This document shows, piece after piece, positions 42,440-51,322 of a DNA stretch of 64,000 bases. Numbering within the stretch: the stretch's first letter is position 1; every line of letters begins with the position of its first letter. Origin of the DNA: Parenemella sanctibonifatiensis (GTDB lineage: Bacteria > Actinomycetota > Actinomycetes > Propionibacteriales > Propionibacteriaceae); NCBI RefSeq assembly GCF_002250565.1, contig NZ_NMVJ01000008.1:186001-250000 (forward strand). Direction: 5' to 3'. A program made the translations under genes and the position numbers. The notes below the pieces were generated by a model. It had not been told where the DNA came from. It was given only the letters and a program-made list of their open reading frames with translations, and searched no databases.

Positions 42440-43354
42440 ATGAGTGATCCGTACGCCGACCAGGTTGCCGCCTATCTGCGGCACCTGAGCGCCGGTCGGA
42501 ACCTCTCCCAGCACACCGTGCGGGCCTACCGCACCGATCTGGCCGCGCTGGGGGACTACCTGCACGCCGCCGACGTGAGCCTGGTAGCGGTCACCACCGC
42601 CGACCTGCGTCGCTGGCTGGCCGAGCAACAGGAGACCGGCATGGCCCGTAGCACCATGCGGCGCCGGATCGCCTGCATTCGCGGATTCTTCGCCTGGCTC
42701 ACTGAACGTGGTGCCCGTGACCAGGACCCGGCCGCAGTGCTGCGAGCGCCCCGGGCCAGTCGCCGGCTGCCGCACACCATCACCGCCGAGCAGGCTCGAC
42801 GCGTCCTCGACCAGGCCGTCGGCGATCTGGAGGACACCCCTCGCGGCCGGCGCGACCAGGCGATCATGGAGTTGCTGTACGCCGGCGGCATCCGGGTCTC
42901 CGAACTGTGCGGTCTGGATCTGTCCGACGTCGATGCGGAACGCCGCACGGTGCGAGTGCTCGGCAAGGGCGACAAGGAACGGGTGGTCCCGGTGGGACGA
43001 CCGGCGATGGATGCGCTGCAGGCATGGTTGGCCGTACGCGGCAGCTGGCTGCCGAGCGGGGCCGACCTGAGTCAGGTCCGCACGGCGGTCTTCCTGGGGG
43101 AGCGCGGCGGTCGGCTCGATCCGCGGGTGGCGCGTCGGGTGGTCCACGAACGGCTCCGCGTGGTGCCCGGCGCCGATTCCGGTCCGCACGGTCTGCGGCA
43201 TGCGATGGCAACCCATCTGTTGGAGGGCGGTGCGGATCTGCGCAGCGTCCAGGAGATGCTCGGCCACAGTTCATTGGCGACCACCCAGCTCTACACCCAC
43301 GTGACCCAGGACCGGCTGCGGAGCGCATTCCAGCAGGCCCATCCGCGCGCCTGA
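42440..43354 (+). CDS. xerC: Tyrosine recombinase XerC
   Basis: Resolves chromosome dimers at dif together with XerD. 304 residues, normal length. N-terminal core-binding domain (HLSAGRNLSQHTVRAYRTDL), catalytic residues Arg in GIRVSELCGL, Lys in GKGDKERVVP, HGLRH, His in LGHSSLATTQ and Tyr in LYTHV. The ATG at 42440 (MSDPY) or 42431 (MNHM) may be the start; neither has a clear RBS. The place directly upstream of the M23–rpsB–tsf block is that of xerC in many actinobacteria, which argues against a phage or island integrase. Confidence 0.93.
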   Translation: MSDPYADQVAAYLRHLSAGRNLSQHTVRAYRTDLAALGDYLHAADVSLVAVTTADLRRWLAEQQETGMARSTMRRRIACIRGFFAWLTERGARDQDPAAVLRAPRASRRLPHTITAEQARRVLDQAVGDLEDTPRGRRDQAIMELLYAGGIRVSELCGLDLSDVDAERRTVRVLGKGDKERVVPVGRPAMDALQAWLAVRGSWLPSGADLSQVRTAVFLGERGGRLDPRVARRVVHERLRVVPGADSGPHGLRHAMATHLLEGGADLRSVQEMLGHSSLATTQLYTHVTQDRLRSAFQQAHPRA

Positions 43355-43386
43355 CCCGAATCGCCTGGCGTCGGTGGTCATCGGGC

Positions 43387-44424
43387 TCACCACCAGCTCG
43401 CCGGATCGGTGAGTTCGCCGTCCAGCCACAGCATCAGGTGCAGGTGGCAGCCGGTTGACAGGCCAGTGCTGCCGACCTGTCCGAGCGGCTCTCCCAGCTC
43501 CACCTGCTGGCCGGGGCGTACGGCGGTGCTCTGCAGATGGTTGACGCTGGTCACCACCATCCGGCCACCGACCAGCGCATGGTCGACGAAGACCCGCCAG
43601 CCATAGGCGTCATGCCACTCCACTCGGGTGATCGTCCCCGGATAGGGGGCGGTCACCGGCGTCCCGCAGGCGGCACCCAGATCCAGCCCGTCGTGCAGTT
43701 TGTGCACGCCGGTCACCGGGTGGGTGCGCATCCCGTACCCCGAGGTCACCGGCCCCTCGACCGGCCAGACGAAACCGTGCATCCCGGGGCTGAGACTGGC
43801 GCGACGGTCGGCTGCTGATTCGCGGGCACGACGCGGCGCATCGGCATCCAACAGCCGCACCGGCCCGCCCAGGGCGGCGTCAGGCGAGAGGTACGCCAGC
43901 GGGTCCAGATAGTCCTCGCCACGCCGCAGTCCCAGGTGCAGGCAGGCCCTGGCCTGGCAGCCCAGATGCTGGCCCTCCAGCACGCCAATCGGTTGCCCCG
44001 TCTCCACCCAGTCGCCCTCGGCGACCAGCGGCCGCAGCGGTTCGTAGGTGGTGCGCAGCTCGCCGTGGTCGATCGTGACCACGCCGCGGGAGACGATGAC
44101 CCGGGCCACGCTGACCCGACCCGAGGCCACCGCACGTACGGTCACTCCTGCGCCCGCGGGTACTCCCAGGTCCACGCCCCGATGCCCCGGCTGCCAGTTC
44201 TCATCAGGCAGGTCGAAGCCCCGCGCCACCGTTGCGCCGGGGATCGGCCACACGGTCTGGCCGAGCGAGCCTGGCGCCACGGCGTATGCCGACGGCAGCA
44301 GCGGGCTGAGCAGCACGCACAGGGTGGCGAGAGCCAGGACAGCAACACGAGCAGATGGGGTTGCACGGGCAGATGGGGTTGCACGGGCAGGTGGGGCAAG
44401 ACGGGCGTGGGCGTGGCGAGTCAT
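43387..44424 (-). CDS. Exported M23 peptidase with two LytM-type domains
   Basis: 345 residues with a Sec signal after an extended basic, repeat-containing N-region ([15 protein letters not shown]) and cut near PSAYA. The first LytM-like domain (about residues 65–180) has [11 protein letters not shown] but [10 protein letters not shown], lacking the first His of the HxH pair, as is usual in the rpsB-linked actinobacterial group. The second (about 225–345) is complete: [14 protein letters not shown] and GCHLHLMLW. So one degenerate and one canonical endopeptidase domain are joined. Expected to act on or regulate peptidoglycan cleavage. Divergent from rpsB. Confidence 0.9.
   Translation of the reverse strand: MTRHAHARLAPPARATPSARATPSARVAVLALATLCVLLSPLLPSAYAVAPGSLGQTVWPIPGATVARGFDLPDENWQPGHRGVDLGVPAGAGVTVRAVASGRVSVARVIVSRGVVTIDHGELRTTYEPLRPLVAEGDWVETGQPIGVLEGQHLGCQARACLHLGLRRGEDYLDPLAYLSPDAALGGPVRLLDADAPRRARESAADRRASLSPGMHGFVWPVEGPVTSGYGMRTHPVTGVHKLHDGLDLGAACGTPVTAPYPGTITRVEWHDAYGWRVFVDHALVGGRMVVTSVNHLQSTAVRPGQQVELGEPLGQVGSTGLSTGCHLHLMLWLDGELTDPASWW
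44351..44404 (-). repeat. Three 18-bp tandem units in the M23 signal-peptide region
   Basis: Two identical units (44351–44368, 44369–44386) and one diverged unit (44387–44404). On the minus strand they encode ATPSAR repeats in frame, just before the hydrophobic core of the signal peptide. Confidence 0.88.
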
Positions 44425-44474
44425 GCCTTCACCAGCGTCACCCAGCGCTCAGATGTGTCGGCGGAAACCGCATC

Positions 44475-44511
44475 TGTGGACAACTTCTGCGGTCCGCGGG
44501 GCTGTGGACAA
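44475..44511 (-). promoter_or_regulatory. Two DnaA boxes (actinobacterial consensus)
   Basis: TTGTCCACA occurs on the minus strand at 44475–44483 and again at 44503–44511, same orientation, 28 bases apart. This nonamer is the DnaA-box consensus of high-GC actinobacteria. They sit between the M23 gene and the rpsB promoter, so DnaA may act on either gene or be titrated here. The 353-base gap 44425–44777 otherwise contains the rpsB promoter and leader described separately. Confidence 0.6.
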
Positions 44512-44552
44512 CCTCGCCCGCCACAGCCGTGCAACTCGAGGAGATCCTCGAC

Positions 44553-44582
44553 TGGCAAGGGCTCGCGCCCGCGGCGTATAGT
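44553..44582 (+). promoter_or_regulatory. rpsB promoter
   Basis: TATAGT (44577–44582) is the best -10 box in the region; TGGCAA (44553–44558) is a weak -35 match at 18-base spacing. The transcript would have a leader of about 190 bases before rpsB. Confidence 0.5.
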
Positions 44583-44627
44583 GACACCCAGCAGCTCGTT
44601 CAACGAGTTGACTTCGCATGCGATCAT

Positions 44628-44755
44628 CCCGATTCTTCGGGTTCCGACTCACGGTCCCAGCACCTCTCATCGACGGCGCCGGGCGAGGCGGAACGGTCGC
44701 GTCAGGGGGCCCGCGTCGCGGGTCCGACCCAACCGACGGCGGGAGACATCCCGCC
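44628..44755 (+). promoter_or_regulatory. Structured leader of rpsB (three hairpins)
   Basis: Three stems precede the rpsB RBS: 44628–44641 (CCCGA/TCGGG, 4-base loop), 44707–44725 (8-bp G/C-rich stem with one G·U) and 44738–44755 (GGCGGGA/TCCCGCC, perfect 7 bp, loop GACA). The last ends 9 bases before GAGAGG. Leaders of ribosomal protein operons often bind the product; an S2-binding or attenuating role is plausible but unproven. Confidence 0.45.
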
Positions 44756-44777
44756 TGCACGATCGAGAGGACCGGCC

Positions 44778-45779
44778 ATGGCCGTCGTCACCACTCGCCA
44801 GCTCCTGGAGAGCGGCGTCCACTTCGGGCACCAGACCCGTCGGTGGAACCCCAAGATGAAGCGCTTCATCTTCACCGAGCGCAATGGCATCTACATCATT
44901 GACCTGCAGCAGTCGCTGACCTACATCGATCAGGCCTTCGCGTTCATCAAGAACACCGTCGCCAAGGGTGGTCAGCTGCTCTTCGTCGGCACCAAGAAGC
45001 AGGCGCAGGAGACCATCGCCGAGCAGGCGACCCGAGTCGGGATGCCCTACGTGAACCAGCGTTGGCTGGGTGGCATGCTCACCAACTTCCACACCGTCGT
45101 CAACCGCATCCAGCGACTCAAGGAACTGGAGGCCGTCGACTTCGATGATGTCGCCGGCTCCGGGATGACGAAGAAGGAACTTCTCGGCATGCGCCGCGAG
45201 AAGGAGAAGCTCGAGAAGACCCTCGGTGGCATTCGCGACATGCCCCGCGCGCCGCAGGCCGTGTGGATCATCGACACCAAGAAGGAGCACCTGGCTGTCG
45301 ACGAGGCGCGCAAGCTGAAGATCCCGGTGGTCGCCATCCTCGACACCAACTGTGACCCCGATGAGGTCGACTTCCCGATCCCGGGCAACGACGACGCCAT
45401 TCGTTCGGTGTCGCTGCTGACCCGCGTGGTCGCCGACGCCGTCGCCGAGGGCCTGATGGCTCGCTCCGGCGCTTCGTCCGAGGCCAGCGAGGCCGAGCCC
45501 ATGCCTGACTGGGAGCGCGAGCTGCTCGCCCAGGGTGAGAAGGCCGAGCAGGCCGAGAAGCCTGCCGAGGAGAAGGTCGCCGAGGCGCCCGCCGCCGAAG
45601 CCAAGGCAGAGGAGGCCAAGGCTGACGAGGCCCCCGCCGCTGAGGCGAAGACCGAGGAGCCCAAGGCCGAGGTTGCCGAGGAGCCCAAGGCCGAGGTTGC
45701 CGAGGAGCCCAAGGCTGAGGAAGCCGCCGAGGCCAAGGCTGACGAGGCCGCCGCCGACACCGCCAGCACCGACAACTGA
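44778..45779 (+). CDS. rpsB: 30S ribosomal protein S2 with long acidic/basic repeat tail
   Basis: Ribosomal protein S2, needed for late 30S assembly and S1 docking. The first ~235 residues are standard ([62 protein letters not shown]). About 95 further residues are a low-complexity tail of Ala, Glu, Lys and Pro with repeats such as [16 protein letters not shown]; 333 in all, well above the usual 230–270. RBS GAGAGG at 44765–44770. Followed by tsf 26 bases later, the universal rpsB–tsf pair. Confidence 0.97.
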   Translation: MAVVTTRQLLESGVHFGHQTRRWNPKMKRFIFTERNGIYIIDLQQSLTYIDQAFAFIKNTVAKGGQLLFVGTKKQAQETIAEQATRVGMPYVNQRWLGGMLTNFHTVVNRIQRLKELEAVDFDDVAGSGMTKKELLGMRREKEKLEKTLGGIRDMPRAPQAVWIIDTKKEHLAVDEARKLKIPVVAILDTNCDPDEVDFPIPGNDDAIRSVSLLTRVVADAVAEGLMARSGASSEASEAEPMPDWERELLAQGEKAEQAEKPAEEKVAEAPAAEAKAEEAKADEAPAAEAKTEEPKAEVAEEPKAEVAEEPKAEEAAEAKADEAAADTASTDN

Positions 45780-45805
45780 TCACCCACCACCCAGACAGGA
45801 CTGTT

Positions 45806-46615
45806 ATGGCGATTACTGCTGCCGATGTGAAGAAGCTCCGCGACGAGACCGGCGCGGGCATGATGGACGCCAAGAAGGCCCTCACCGAGGCTGACGGCGA
45901 CTTCGACCGTGCGGTCGAGCTGCTGCGGGTGAGCGGCCAGGCCAAGGCTGCCAAGCGTTCCGACCGTGAGGCCTCCAACGGCATCGTGGCTGCGTCGGGC
46001 AACACCCTGATCCAGCTCGGCGCCGAGACTGACTTCGTCGCCAAGAACGAGGAGTTCGTCGCCCTGGCCGACACCATCGCTGCCGCGGTGGCGCAGGCCA
46101 ACGTGGACGGCGTCGAGGAGGCCAAGAAGGTCTCCCTCGAGAACGGCACCGTCGGCGAGGCCGTCGAGGCCATCGCCGTCAAGATCGGCGAGAAGATCGA
46201 GCTGGTCGCGGCTGCCACCTTCACCGGCACCACCGAGGTCTACCTCCACCGTCGTTCCAGCGACCTGCCCGCGCAGGTCGGTGTGATGCTGGAGTACACC
46301 GGTGCCGACGCCGCCTTCGCCCGTCAGATCTGCATGCAGATCGCGTCGATGTCGCCCAGCTACCTCACCGAGGCCGACGTGCCGCAGGAGGAGAAGGACC
46401 GCGAGCTGCGGATCGCCATCGAGAAGGCCCGTGAGGAGGGCAAGCCCGAGGATCGTCTCGAGATGATCGCCCAGGGTCGCCTCAAGGCCTACTACAAGGA
46501 CGTCTGTCTGCTCGAGCAGGAGGCTGTGTACGCCGACAAGAAGTCGGTCGCGCAGACCCTCAAGGACGCCGGTGCCACCGTGACCCGGTTCGTCCGCTTC
46601 GCTGCGGGCAGCTGA
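45806..46615 (+). CDS. tsf: Elongation factor Ts
   Basis: Nucleotide exchange factor for EF-Tu. 269 residues, the usual actinobacterial length. N-terminal UBA-like helix KLRDETGAGMMDAKKALTEA, then the core with NTLIQLGAETDFVAKNEEF and the C-terminal part ending DAGATVTRFVRFAAG. RBS CAGGA upstream. A strong hairpin 23 bases after the stop ends the rpsB–tsf transcript. Confidence 0.97.
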   Translation: MAITAADVKKLRDETGAGMMDAKKALTEADGDFDRAVELLRVSGQAKAAKRSDREASNGIVAASGNTLIQLGAETDFVAKNEEFVALADTIAAAVAQANVDGVEEAKKVSLENGTVGEAVEAIAVKIGEKIELVAAATFTGTTEVYLHRRSSDLPAQVGVMLEYTGADAAFARQICMQIASMSPSYLTEADVPQEEKDRELRIAIEKAREEGKPEDRLEMIAQGRLKAYYKDVCLLEQEAVYADKKSVAQTLKDAGATVTRFVRFAAGS

Positions 46616-46637
46616 TCACCGCACCTGTCTGACCACC

Positions 46638-46672
46638 ACTCGACGCCGCCGGATCATCCGGCGGCGTCGAGT
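46638..46672 (+). terminator. Perfect 17-bp hairpin terminator after tsf
   Basis: Two 17-base arms (46638–46654 and 46656–46672) are exact reverse complements around a single base, so in RNA the tip opens to a short loop. Very G/C-rich, no clear T-run after it. It separates tsf from the inserted lyase gene. Confidence 0.75.
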
Positions 46673-46793
46673 CGTTCGTGGGCGACATTCGACGGAATGA
46701 GTCGTCCGGAGGGGTGGACCTCGGCGTACCGGCCTGCTTGACTGGGCGCACCCCCAAGCGGCACAGCTGCCGCACCAGATCGGAGTCCACGCG

Positions 46794-49700
46794 ATGAAGC
46801 GACGTACGTTCCTTCTGTCCACCGGCGTCCTGTCGGCCGGCGCTGCCGGCCTGTTGGGCGCACCTGCCCACGGAGCCCCCGTGACCCCGCCCCGTCAGCC
46901 GATGGCTGCGCCCGGCGTGCCCTCCCCGGTGGTCGCCAGCCGTACCGATCTGGTCGCCGTCGCCGCGACCGTGGCTGGCATCAGCCTGAGCGGCACGCTC
47001 CAGGACGACCGTTGGGGTTCCCCGCACTGGGAGCACGCGGTCTCCTTCTTCGACCTGCAGTCCCGCCCCACCGGGGTGTACGCAGTCCACGACCAGACAC
47101 ATCTCTATCTGGCCGCCCGGATCACCGATCATGCCGCCACCGTCACCAGGGTGTCCTTCCTGATCCGCCAGCCGGATCGGGCCTATCGCAGCGTCACCGC
47201 GACCGCCCGCAGCACGACACCGACCCCGTCGTTCAACTGGGGTGGCGTGTCCACCAGCGTCGAGGCGGAGAGCGCGGTCACCCCGGGCGAGGACGAAACG
47301 ATCGTCGAGATCTCGATCGCACTGGCCGACCTGGGGATCAGCGACCCGGTCGGCGTACAGCTGGGACTCAACGTGGTGGTCGACCACGAGGAACAGACCG
47401 CGTCAGCCTCCTCGACGGCACCGATTCGCACCAGCGACAACATGTATCAGGGCGGCGGCGCGACGGCGACCAGCGAGGTCGTGAACCAGGACCGGGTCGC
47501 CACCGTGGTGCTCGGCTCCTTGGCGCCGATGCGCGGCACTACCCCGGTCGAGCTCGGCACCGGTGAGGGGCTGACCCTGACCTACCTCAGCTACACCCGC
47601 AAACAGGTGGCCTTCGGCAGCGCGCTGCTGGTCGACGGTGATGCCGTGACCCTGGACTGGCGCGAGCCGGGCGGTGACTGGGCCAGCGTTGCCGCCGACG
47701 TGCAGGTCGCGGCCCGCAGCCGGATCCGGTCCTTCACCGCCACGTTCGAACACCCGCGGCCGGTGGCCTTCGGCCAGTATGAGCTGCGAATCACCCTGAC
47801 CAACAGCACCCGGGACGCCGACCAGGTGATCATCGCGACCTTCGACCGGGACGCCCTCATCGCCGCTGGTGACGCGCTGCCGGCACACCAGCCACAGCCG
47901 CCGCGCGGCACCGGCACCGTGGCGGCAGCACCGCCCAGCCCGACGGTCGCGGCGTTGCTGGACCTGATCCCGGAGCGGACCGGGTTCACCTTCTGCGGCG
48001 TGCCGGATGCGGCCCATCTGCATCCGCAGAACCTCTACGACTGGACTGTTGACGACCCTGACCACATCACCGCCAAGTCCACCGGCACCGTCTATCCCAA
48101 CGCGGACTATCCCGAGGATCGCGAGCTGGCCGTGACCAACCGGCTGGGGGAGCAGGTCAGCTATCCCTACCACGAGGACGCTGATGGCAAGCGCTACTTC
48201 CTCAGTGGCCATGTCTGGTTCCGTAAGCGGGAACATGTGTACGCCAACCTGCCTGACATTGCCGAGACGGACCCGTTGGGCGCGGCACGGATCCTGCACC
48301 GCTTCGCGGAGGTCTACCAGGGCTGGGTGCCGACCAACGAGTATCCGTGGCTGAGTCGTCCGGTGGAGCCGGGATCGGTGCCGCGCAACTACTGGTGGGG
48401 TGGAGTGTGGACCCGCTGGTCGGTGTCCGACCTACGTCCGGTGGGGCTGCTGGCCCAGACCATGCAGAAGGTCGAGCAGACCAACGCCCTCGACGTCCTC
48501 TCCGAGGAGGTCGGCACTGACGTCCGGGAACTGCTGGTGCAGCAGACCCTGCTGCCCTCGGTGGCGTACCGGGCCAGCTTCAACCGTCGCTATCACAACA
48601 TGGACTATCCGACCTATCGCGGTCTGGTGCAGCTGGGATGGGCGCTGGGGGATGCGAGTTGGATGCACGAGGTGGCCGAGTGGGCACAGGAGTACATGGC
48701 CCGCGGCTATCTCTTCGACGGCTTCTGGCGCGAGACCACGATCTCCTACCACCAGCAGTCCACCAATGGCATGGAGATCGTGGCCAACGAGATCGCCGGC
48801 TGGACCGATCCGGAGGGCTACGAGTCGCCCCGGACCGGCTTCCATTTCGAGGACGTGGACCTGCGCGCCCAGATGCCGGCGCTCGGCGCGGCGAGCCGGG
48901 TTGCGAAGGTGCTGGTCTATCCCGACGGCCACTACTTCCCGTTGGCCGACACCTGGGCGTCCAGCACCACCAAGGACCCGGAACCGTCCGCGCCGGTCTT
49001 CTACGGCGCCGCCGGGGTGGCCCGGCTGGCCCGCGGCGAGACTCAGTCCTATCTGGAGTACACCCCGAAGTACGGCCACAACCACAACGACCAGCTCGGG
49101 CTGGCGATGTTTGCCGAGGGTCAGGAACTCTTCCCCGACGTCGGCTACACCCACACCCGATTCCGCCGCCACACCACCTCGACGCTGGGTCACAACACCG
49201 TCACAGTGGACTCCAGCGACCTCGACAGCGGCGGCGAGCACGGCGGTTCGATCGAGATCTTTGATGCCAGTGATGCGGCCTGTCAGGTCACCCGAGCCTC
49301 GTTCGGGACGGCCTATCCGCAGACCAGCGTCTATCAGCGAGAGAACTGGCTGATCCAGCATCCGGGGGAGGAGGACCACGGTTATCTGCTGGACTTCTTC
49401 CGGGTACGCGGCGGTGAGCGTCACGAGTACGTGCTGGCGGGCGACGCCAACCACGACGCGGAGATGGCCACCGAGGCGACCCTGACCGCCTACGGCCAGT
49501 ACCTGCTGCCCGAAGGTGTCACCGTCACCGAGCCGGAGACCGAGAACGACTACGGCGACGCGGAAGGCCACTACTACGGCTACATCTACGTCCGCAGCGT
49601 CAAGCGTGCCGAGCTGGCCGAGGGCGAGTACGTGGTCGACCTGACCACCACCACCGAGGACGGGCAGGCAGGCGCCGGTGCCAGGATCTTCGGGTCCGCC

Positions 49701-50450
49701 GGTGGCAGCGCTGAACTGTTCCTGGGCATCTCGCCCTCGATGCGGGCAACCCGTCTCAACGGCACCTCCGCCGACACCAACGACGAAGCGGAGAAGTACT
49801 GGCTGCCACGTCTGGTCGTACGCAGGGAGGGCGCCGACCTGGCCAGCGACTTCGTCACCGCCATCGAGCCGACCCCGGCCGACGGCCAGGCCCGCATCGA
49901 GCGAATCGAACGACTCGACAACGACGGACCCGAGGGCACGCTCGCCGCCCGGGTGGTGCACCTGGACGGCACCATCGACGTCGTCATCTCGACCCCGGAC
50001 TCCGATGCCACCGTGACGGCCGGGGGAGTGACCCTGACCGGCAAGCTTGGCTTCGCCCGCATCACCAGCAGCGGCACCAAACTGCATCTGGTCGGCGGCA
50101 CCAAACTGACCGCGGCGGGTGCCGAACTGGTGGGCGAGGGGCCGGTGACCGGCACGGTGACCGGCACCACGCGTACGAACAACGGCGATGCCACCAACGC
50201 GGTGGTGACCGACCAGACCGTGCCCGACTGGGTTGCCGGGCACACCTTGGTGGTGACCCGGCCGGACGGCAAGACCCACCCGTACCTGATCGCCGGGGTG
50301 ACGGCGACCGACCAGGGCAGTGCGATCGAACTGGTCGACACCGACCCCGGTTTTGTTGTCGATGGGGAGAGCTCCGAGCTGGTCTACTTCCCGGCCACGA
50401 AGTGGAGCGGCGCAACCACCTTCCGGGTCGAGAACGCGGCGACGAGCTAG
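46794..50450 (+). CDS. Tat-exported heparinase II/III-like polysaccharide lyase with CBM9-like domain
   Basis: 1218 residues. The twin-arginine signal (MKRRTFLLSTGVL, cut near AHGA) is followed by a beta-sandwich of about 160 residues resembling CBM9 (GTLQDDRWGSPHWEHA, HDQTHLYLAARITDH). The middle (about 390–700) is a helical toroid-type region with conserved Asn/Trp/Tyr positions (NYWWGGVWTRW, RYHNMDYPTYRG). Next comes the heparinase II/III beta domain with YTPKYGHNHNDQLGLAMF, the His motif near the active site, and GHNTVTVD. The C-terminal ~200 residues are beta-rich. It should cleave a uronic-acid-containing polysaccharide outside the cell (family inference). RBS GGAG 8 bases upstream. It interrupts the conserved tsf–pyrH linkage. 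Confidence 0.8.
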   Translation: MKRRTFLLSTGVLSAGAAGLLGAPAHGAPVTPPRQPMAAPGVPSPVVASRTDLVAVAATVAGISLSGTLQDDRWGSPHWEHAVSFFDLQSRPTGVYAVHDQTHLYLAARITDHAATVTRVSFLIRQPDRAYRSVTATARSTTPTPSFNWGGVSTSVEAESAVTPGEDETIVEISIALADLGISDPVGVQLGLNVVVDHEEQTASASSTAPIRTSDNMYQGGGATATSEVVNQDRVATVVLGSLAPMRGTTPVELGTGEGLTLTYLSYTRKQVAFGSALLVDGDAVTLDWREPGGDWASVAADVQVAARSRIRSFTATFEHPRPVAFGQYELRITLTNSTRDADQVIIATFDRDALIAAGDALPAHQPQPPRGTGTVAAAPPSPTVAALLDLIPERTGFTFCGVPDAAHLHPQNLYDWTVDDPDHITAKSTGTVYPNADYPEDRELAVTNRLGEQVSYPYHEDADGKRYFLSGHVWFRKREHVYANLPDIAETDPLGAARILHRFAEVYQGWVPTNEYPWLSRPVEPGSVPRNYWWGGVWTRWSVSDLRPVGLLAQTMQKVEQTNALDVLSEEVGTDVRELLVQQTLLPSVAYRASFNRRYHNMDYPTYRGLVQLGWALGDASWMHEVAEWAQEYMARGYLFDGFWRETTISYHQQSTNGMEIVANEIAGWTDPEGYESPRTGFHFEDVDLRAQMPALGAASRVAKVLVYPDGHYFPLADTWASSTTKDPEPSAPVFYGAAGVARLARGETQSYLEYTPKYGHNHNDQLGLAMFAEGQELFPDVGYTHTRFRRHTTSTLGHNTVTVDSSDLDSGGEHGGSIEIFDASDAACQVTRASFGTAYPQTSVYQRENWLIQHPGEEDHGYLLDFFRVRGGERHEYVLAGDANHDAEMATEATLTAYGQYLLPEGVTVTEPETENDYGDAEGHYYGYIYVRSVKRAELAEGEYVVDLTTTTEDGQAGAGARIFGSAGGSAELFLGISPSMRATRLNGTSADTNDEAEKYWLPRLVVRREGADLASDFVTAIEPTPADGQARIERIERLDNDGPEGTLAARVVHLDGTIDVVISTPDSDATVTAGGVTLTGKLGFARITSSGTKLHLVGGTKLTAAGAELVGEGPVTGTVTGTTRTNNGDATNAVVTDQTVPDWVAGHTLVVTRPDGKTHPYLIAGVTATDQGSAIELVDTDPGFVVDGESSELVYFPATKWSGATTFRVENAATS

Positions 50451-50453
50451 TGG

Positions 50454-50459
50454 TAATGT
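50454..50459 (+). promoter_or_regulatory. Possible pyrH -10 box
   Basis: TAATGT just after the lyase stop codon, 65 bases before pyrH. No good -35 is seen. pyrH would need its own promoter because a terminator and a foreign gene separate it from tsf. Confidence 0.3.
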
Positions 50460-50523
50460 TCAGCGCTGACTGGCGTCGTCAGTACCGCAACCGAACCCAA
50501 CTCAATGCACGAGGAGTCCTGCC

Positions 50524-51234
50524 ATGCCTGCATACCGACGAGTCCTGCTGAAGTTGTCCGGTGAGGTCTTCGGTGGTGGCCAGGTCGGCGTCGATGCGGA
50601 CGTGGTGGGCTCGATCGCCCAGCAACTGGCCGAGGTCGTCAACTCTGGCGTCCAGGTCGCGATCGTGGTCGGCGGTGGCAACTTCTTCCGCGGCGCCGAG
50701 CTGCAACAGCGCGGCATCGATCGCGACCGCGCCGACTACATGGGCATGCTCGGCACGGTGATGAACTGCCTGGCGCTGCAGGACTTCTGCGAGAAGGCCG
50801 GTCTGGAGACCCGCGTCCAGACCGCGATCACGATGGGGCAGGTCGCTGAGCCCTACATCCCGCGTCGCGCCGAACGGCACCTGGAGAAGGGACGCGTGGT
50901 GATCTTCGGTGCCGGGTCAGGCATGCCCTACTTCTCGACCGACACCGTGGCCGCGCAGCGCGCCCTCGAGATCGGCGCTGAGGTGCTGCTGATGGGTAAG
51001 CAGGGTGCAGACGGTGTCTATGACGCCGATCCGCGCACCAACCCTGATGCGGTCAAGTTCAACGAACTGAGCTGCGACGAATTCTTGGCCCGTGACTTGA
51101 AGGTCGCCGACGCCACCGCGGTCAGCCTGGCGCGCGACAACGCGCTGACCATGGTCTTCTTCAATCTCGATGTGCCCGGCAACATCATGCGGGTCATCAA
51201 TGGTGAAGAGATCGGCACTTTCGTCCGGCCCTGA
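50524..51234 (+). CDS. pyrH: UMP kinase
   Basis: Phosphorylates UMP to UDP; essential for RNA and cell-wall precursor synthesis. 236 residues, amino-acid-kinase fold: [11 protein letters not shown] at the N-terminus, [25 protein letters not shown] and [29 protein letters not shown] precedes the ATG. The pyrH–frr–cdsA–rlmN order is conserved. Confidence 0.97.
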   Translation: MPAYRRVLLKLSGEVFGGGQVGVDADVVGSIAQQLAEVVNSGVQVAIVVGGGNFFRGAELQQRGIDRDRADYMGMLGTVMNCLALQDFCEKAGLETRVQTAITMGQVAEPYIPRRAERHLEKGRVVIFGAGSGMPYFSTDTVAAQRALEIGAEVLLMGKQGADGVYDADPRTNPDAVKFNELSCDEFLARDLKVADATAVSLARDNALTMVFFNLDVPGNIMRVINGEEIGTFVRP

Positions 51235-51322
51235 CGGCGTACGCCAGCCAGCCAGGGCGCCCCAGAAAACCCCATCGCGACGGGCTCGTGTACCGTCGAA
51301 GCATCTTCAGAGAGGACCAATC

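Noticed and set aside
42440-43354. Tyrosine recombinase as integrase of a mobile island
   Set aside because: Sequence and position before M23–rpsB–tsf fit housekeeping XerC; no att-like repeats or cargo genes were seen.
44450-44476. CAGATG...CATCTG inverted repeat beside the DnaA boxes
   Set aside because: Only 6 bp with a long, unpaired middle; not enough to claim a separate operator.
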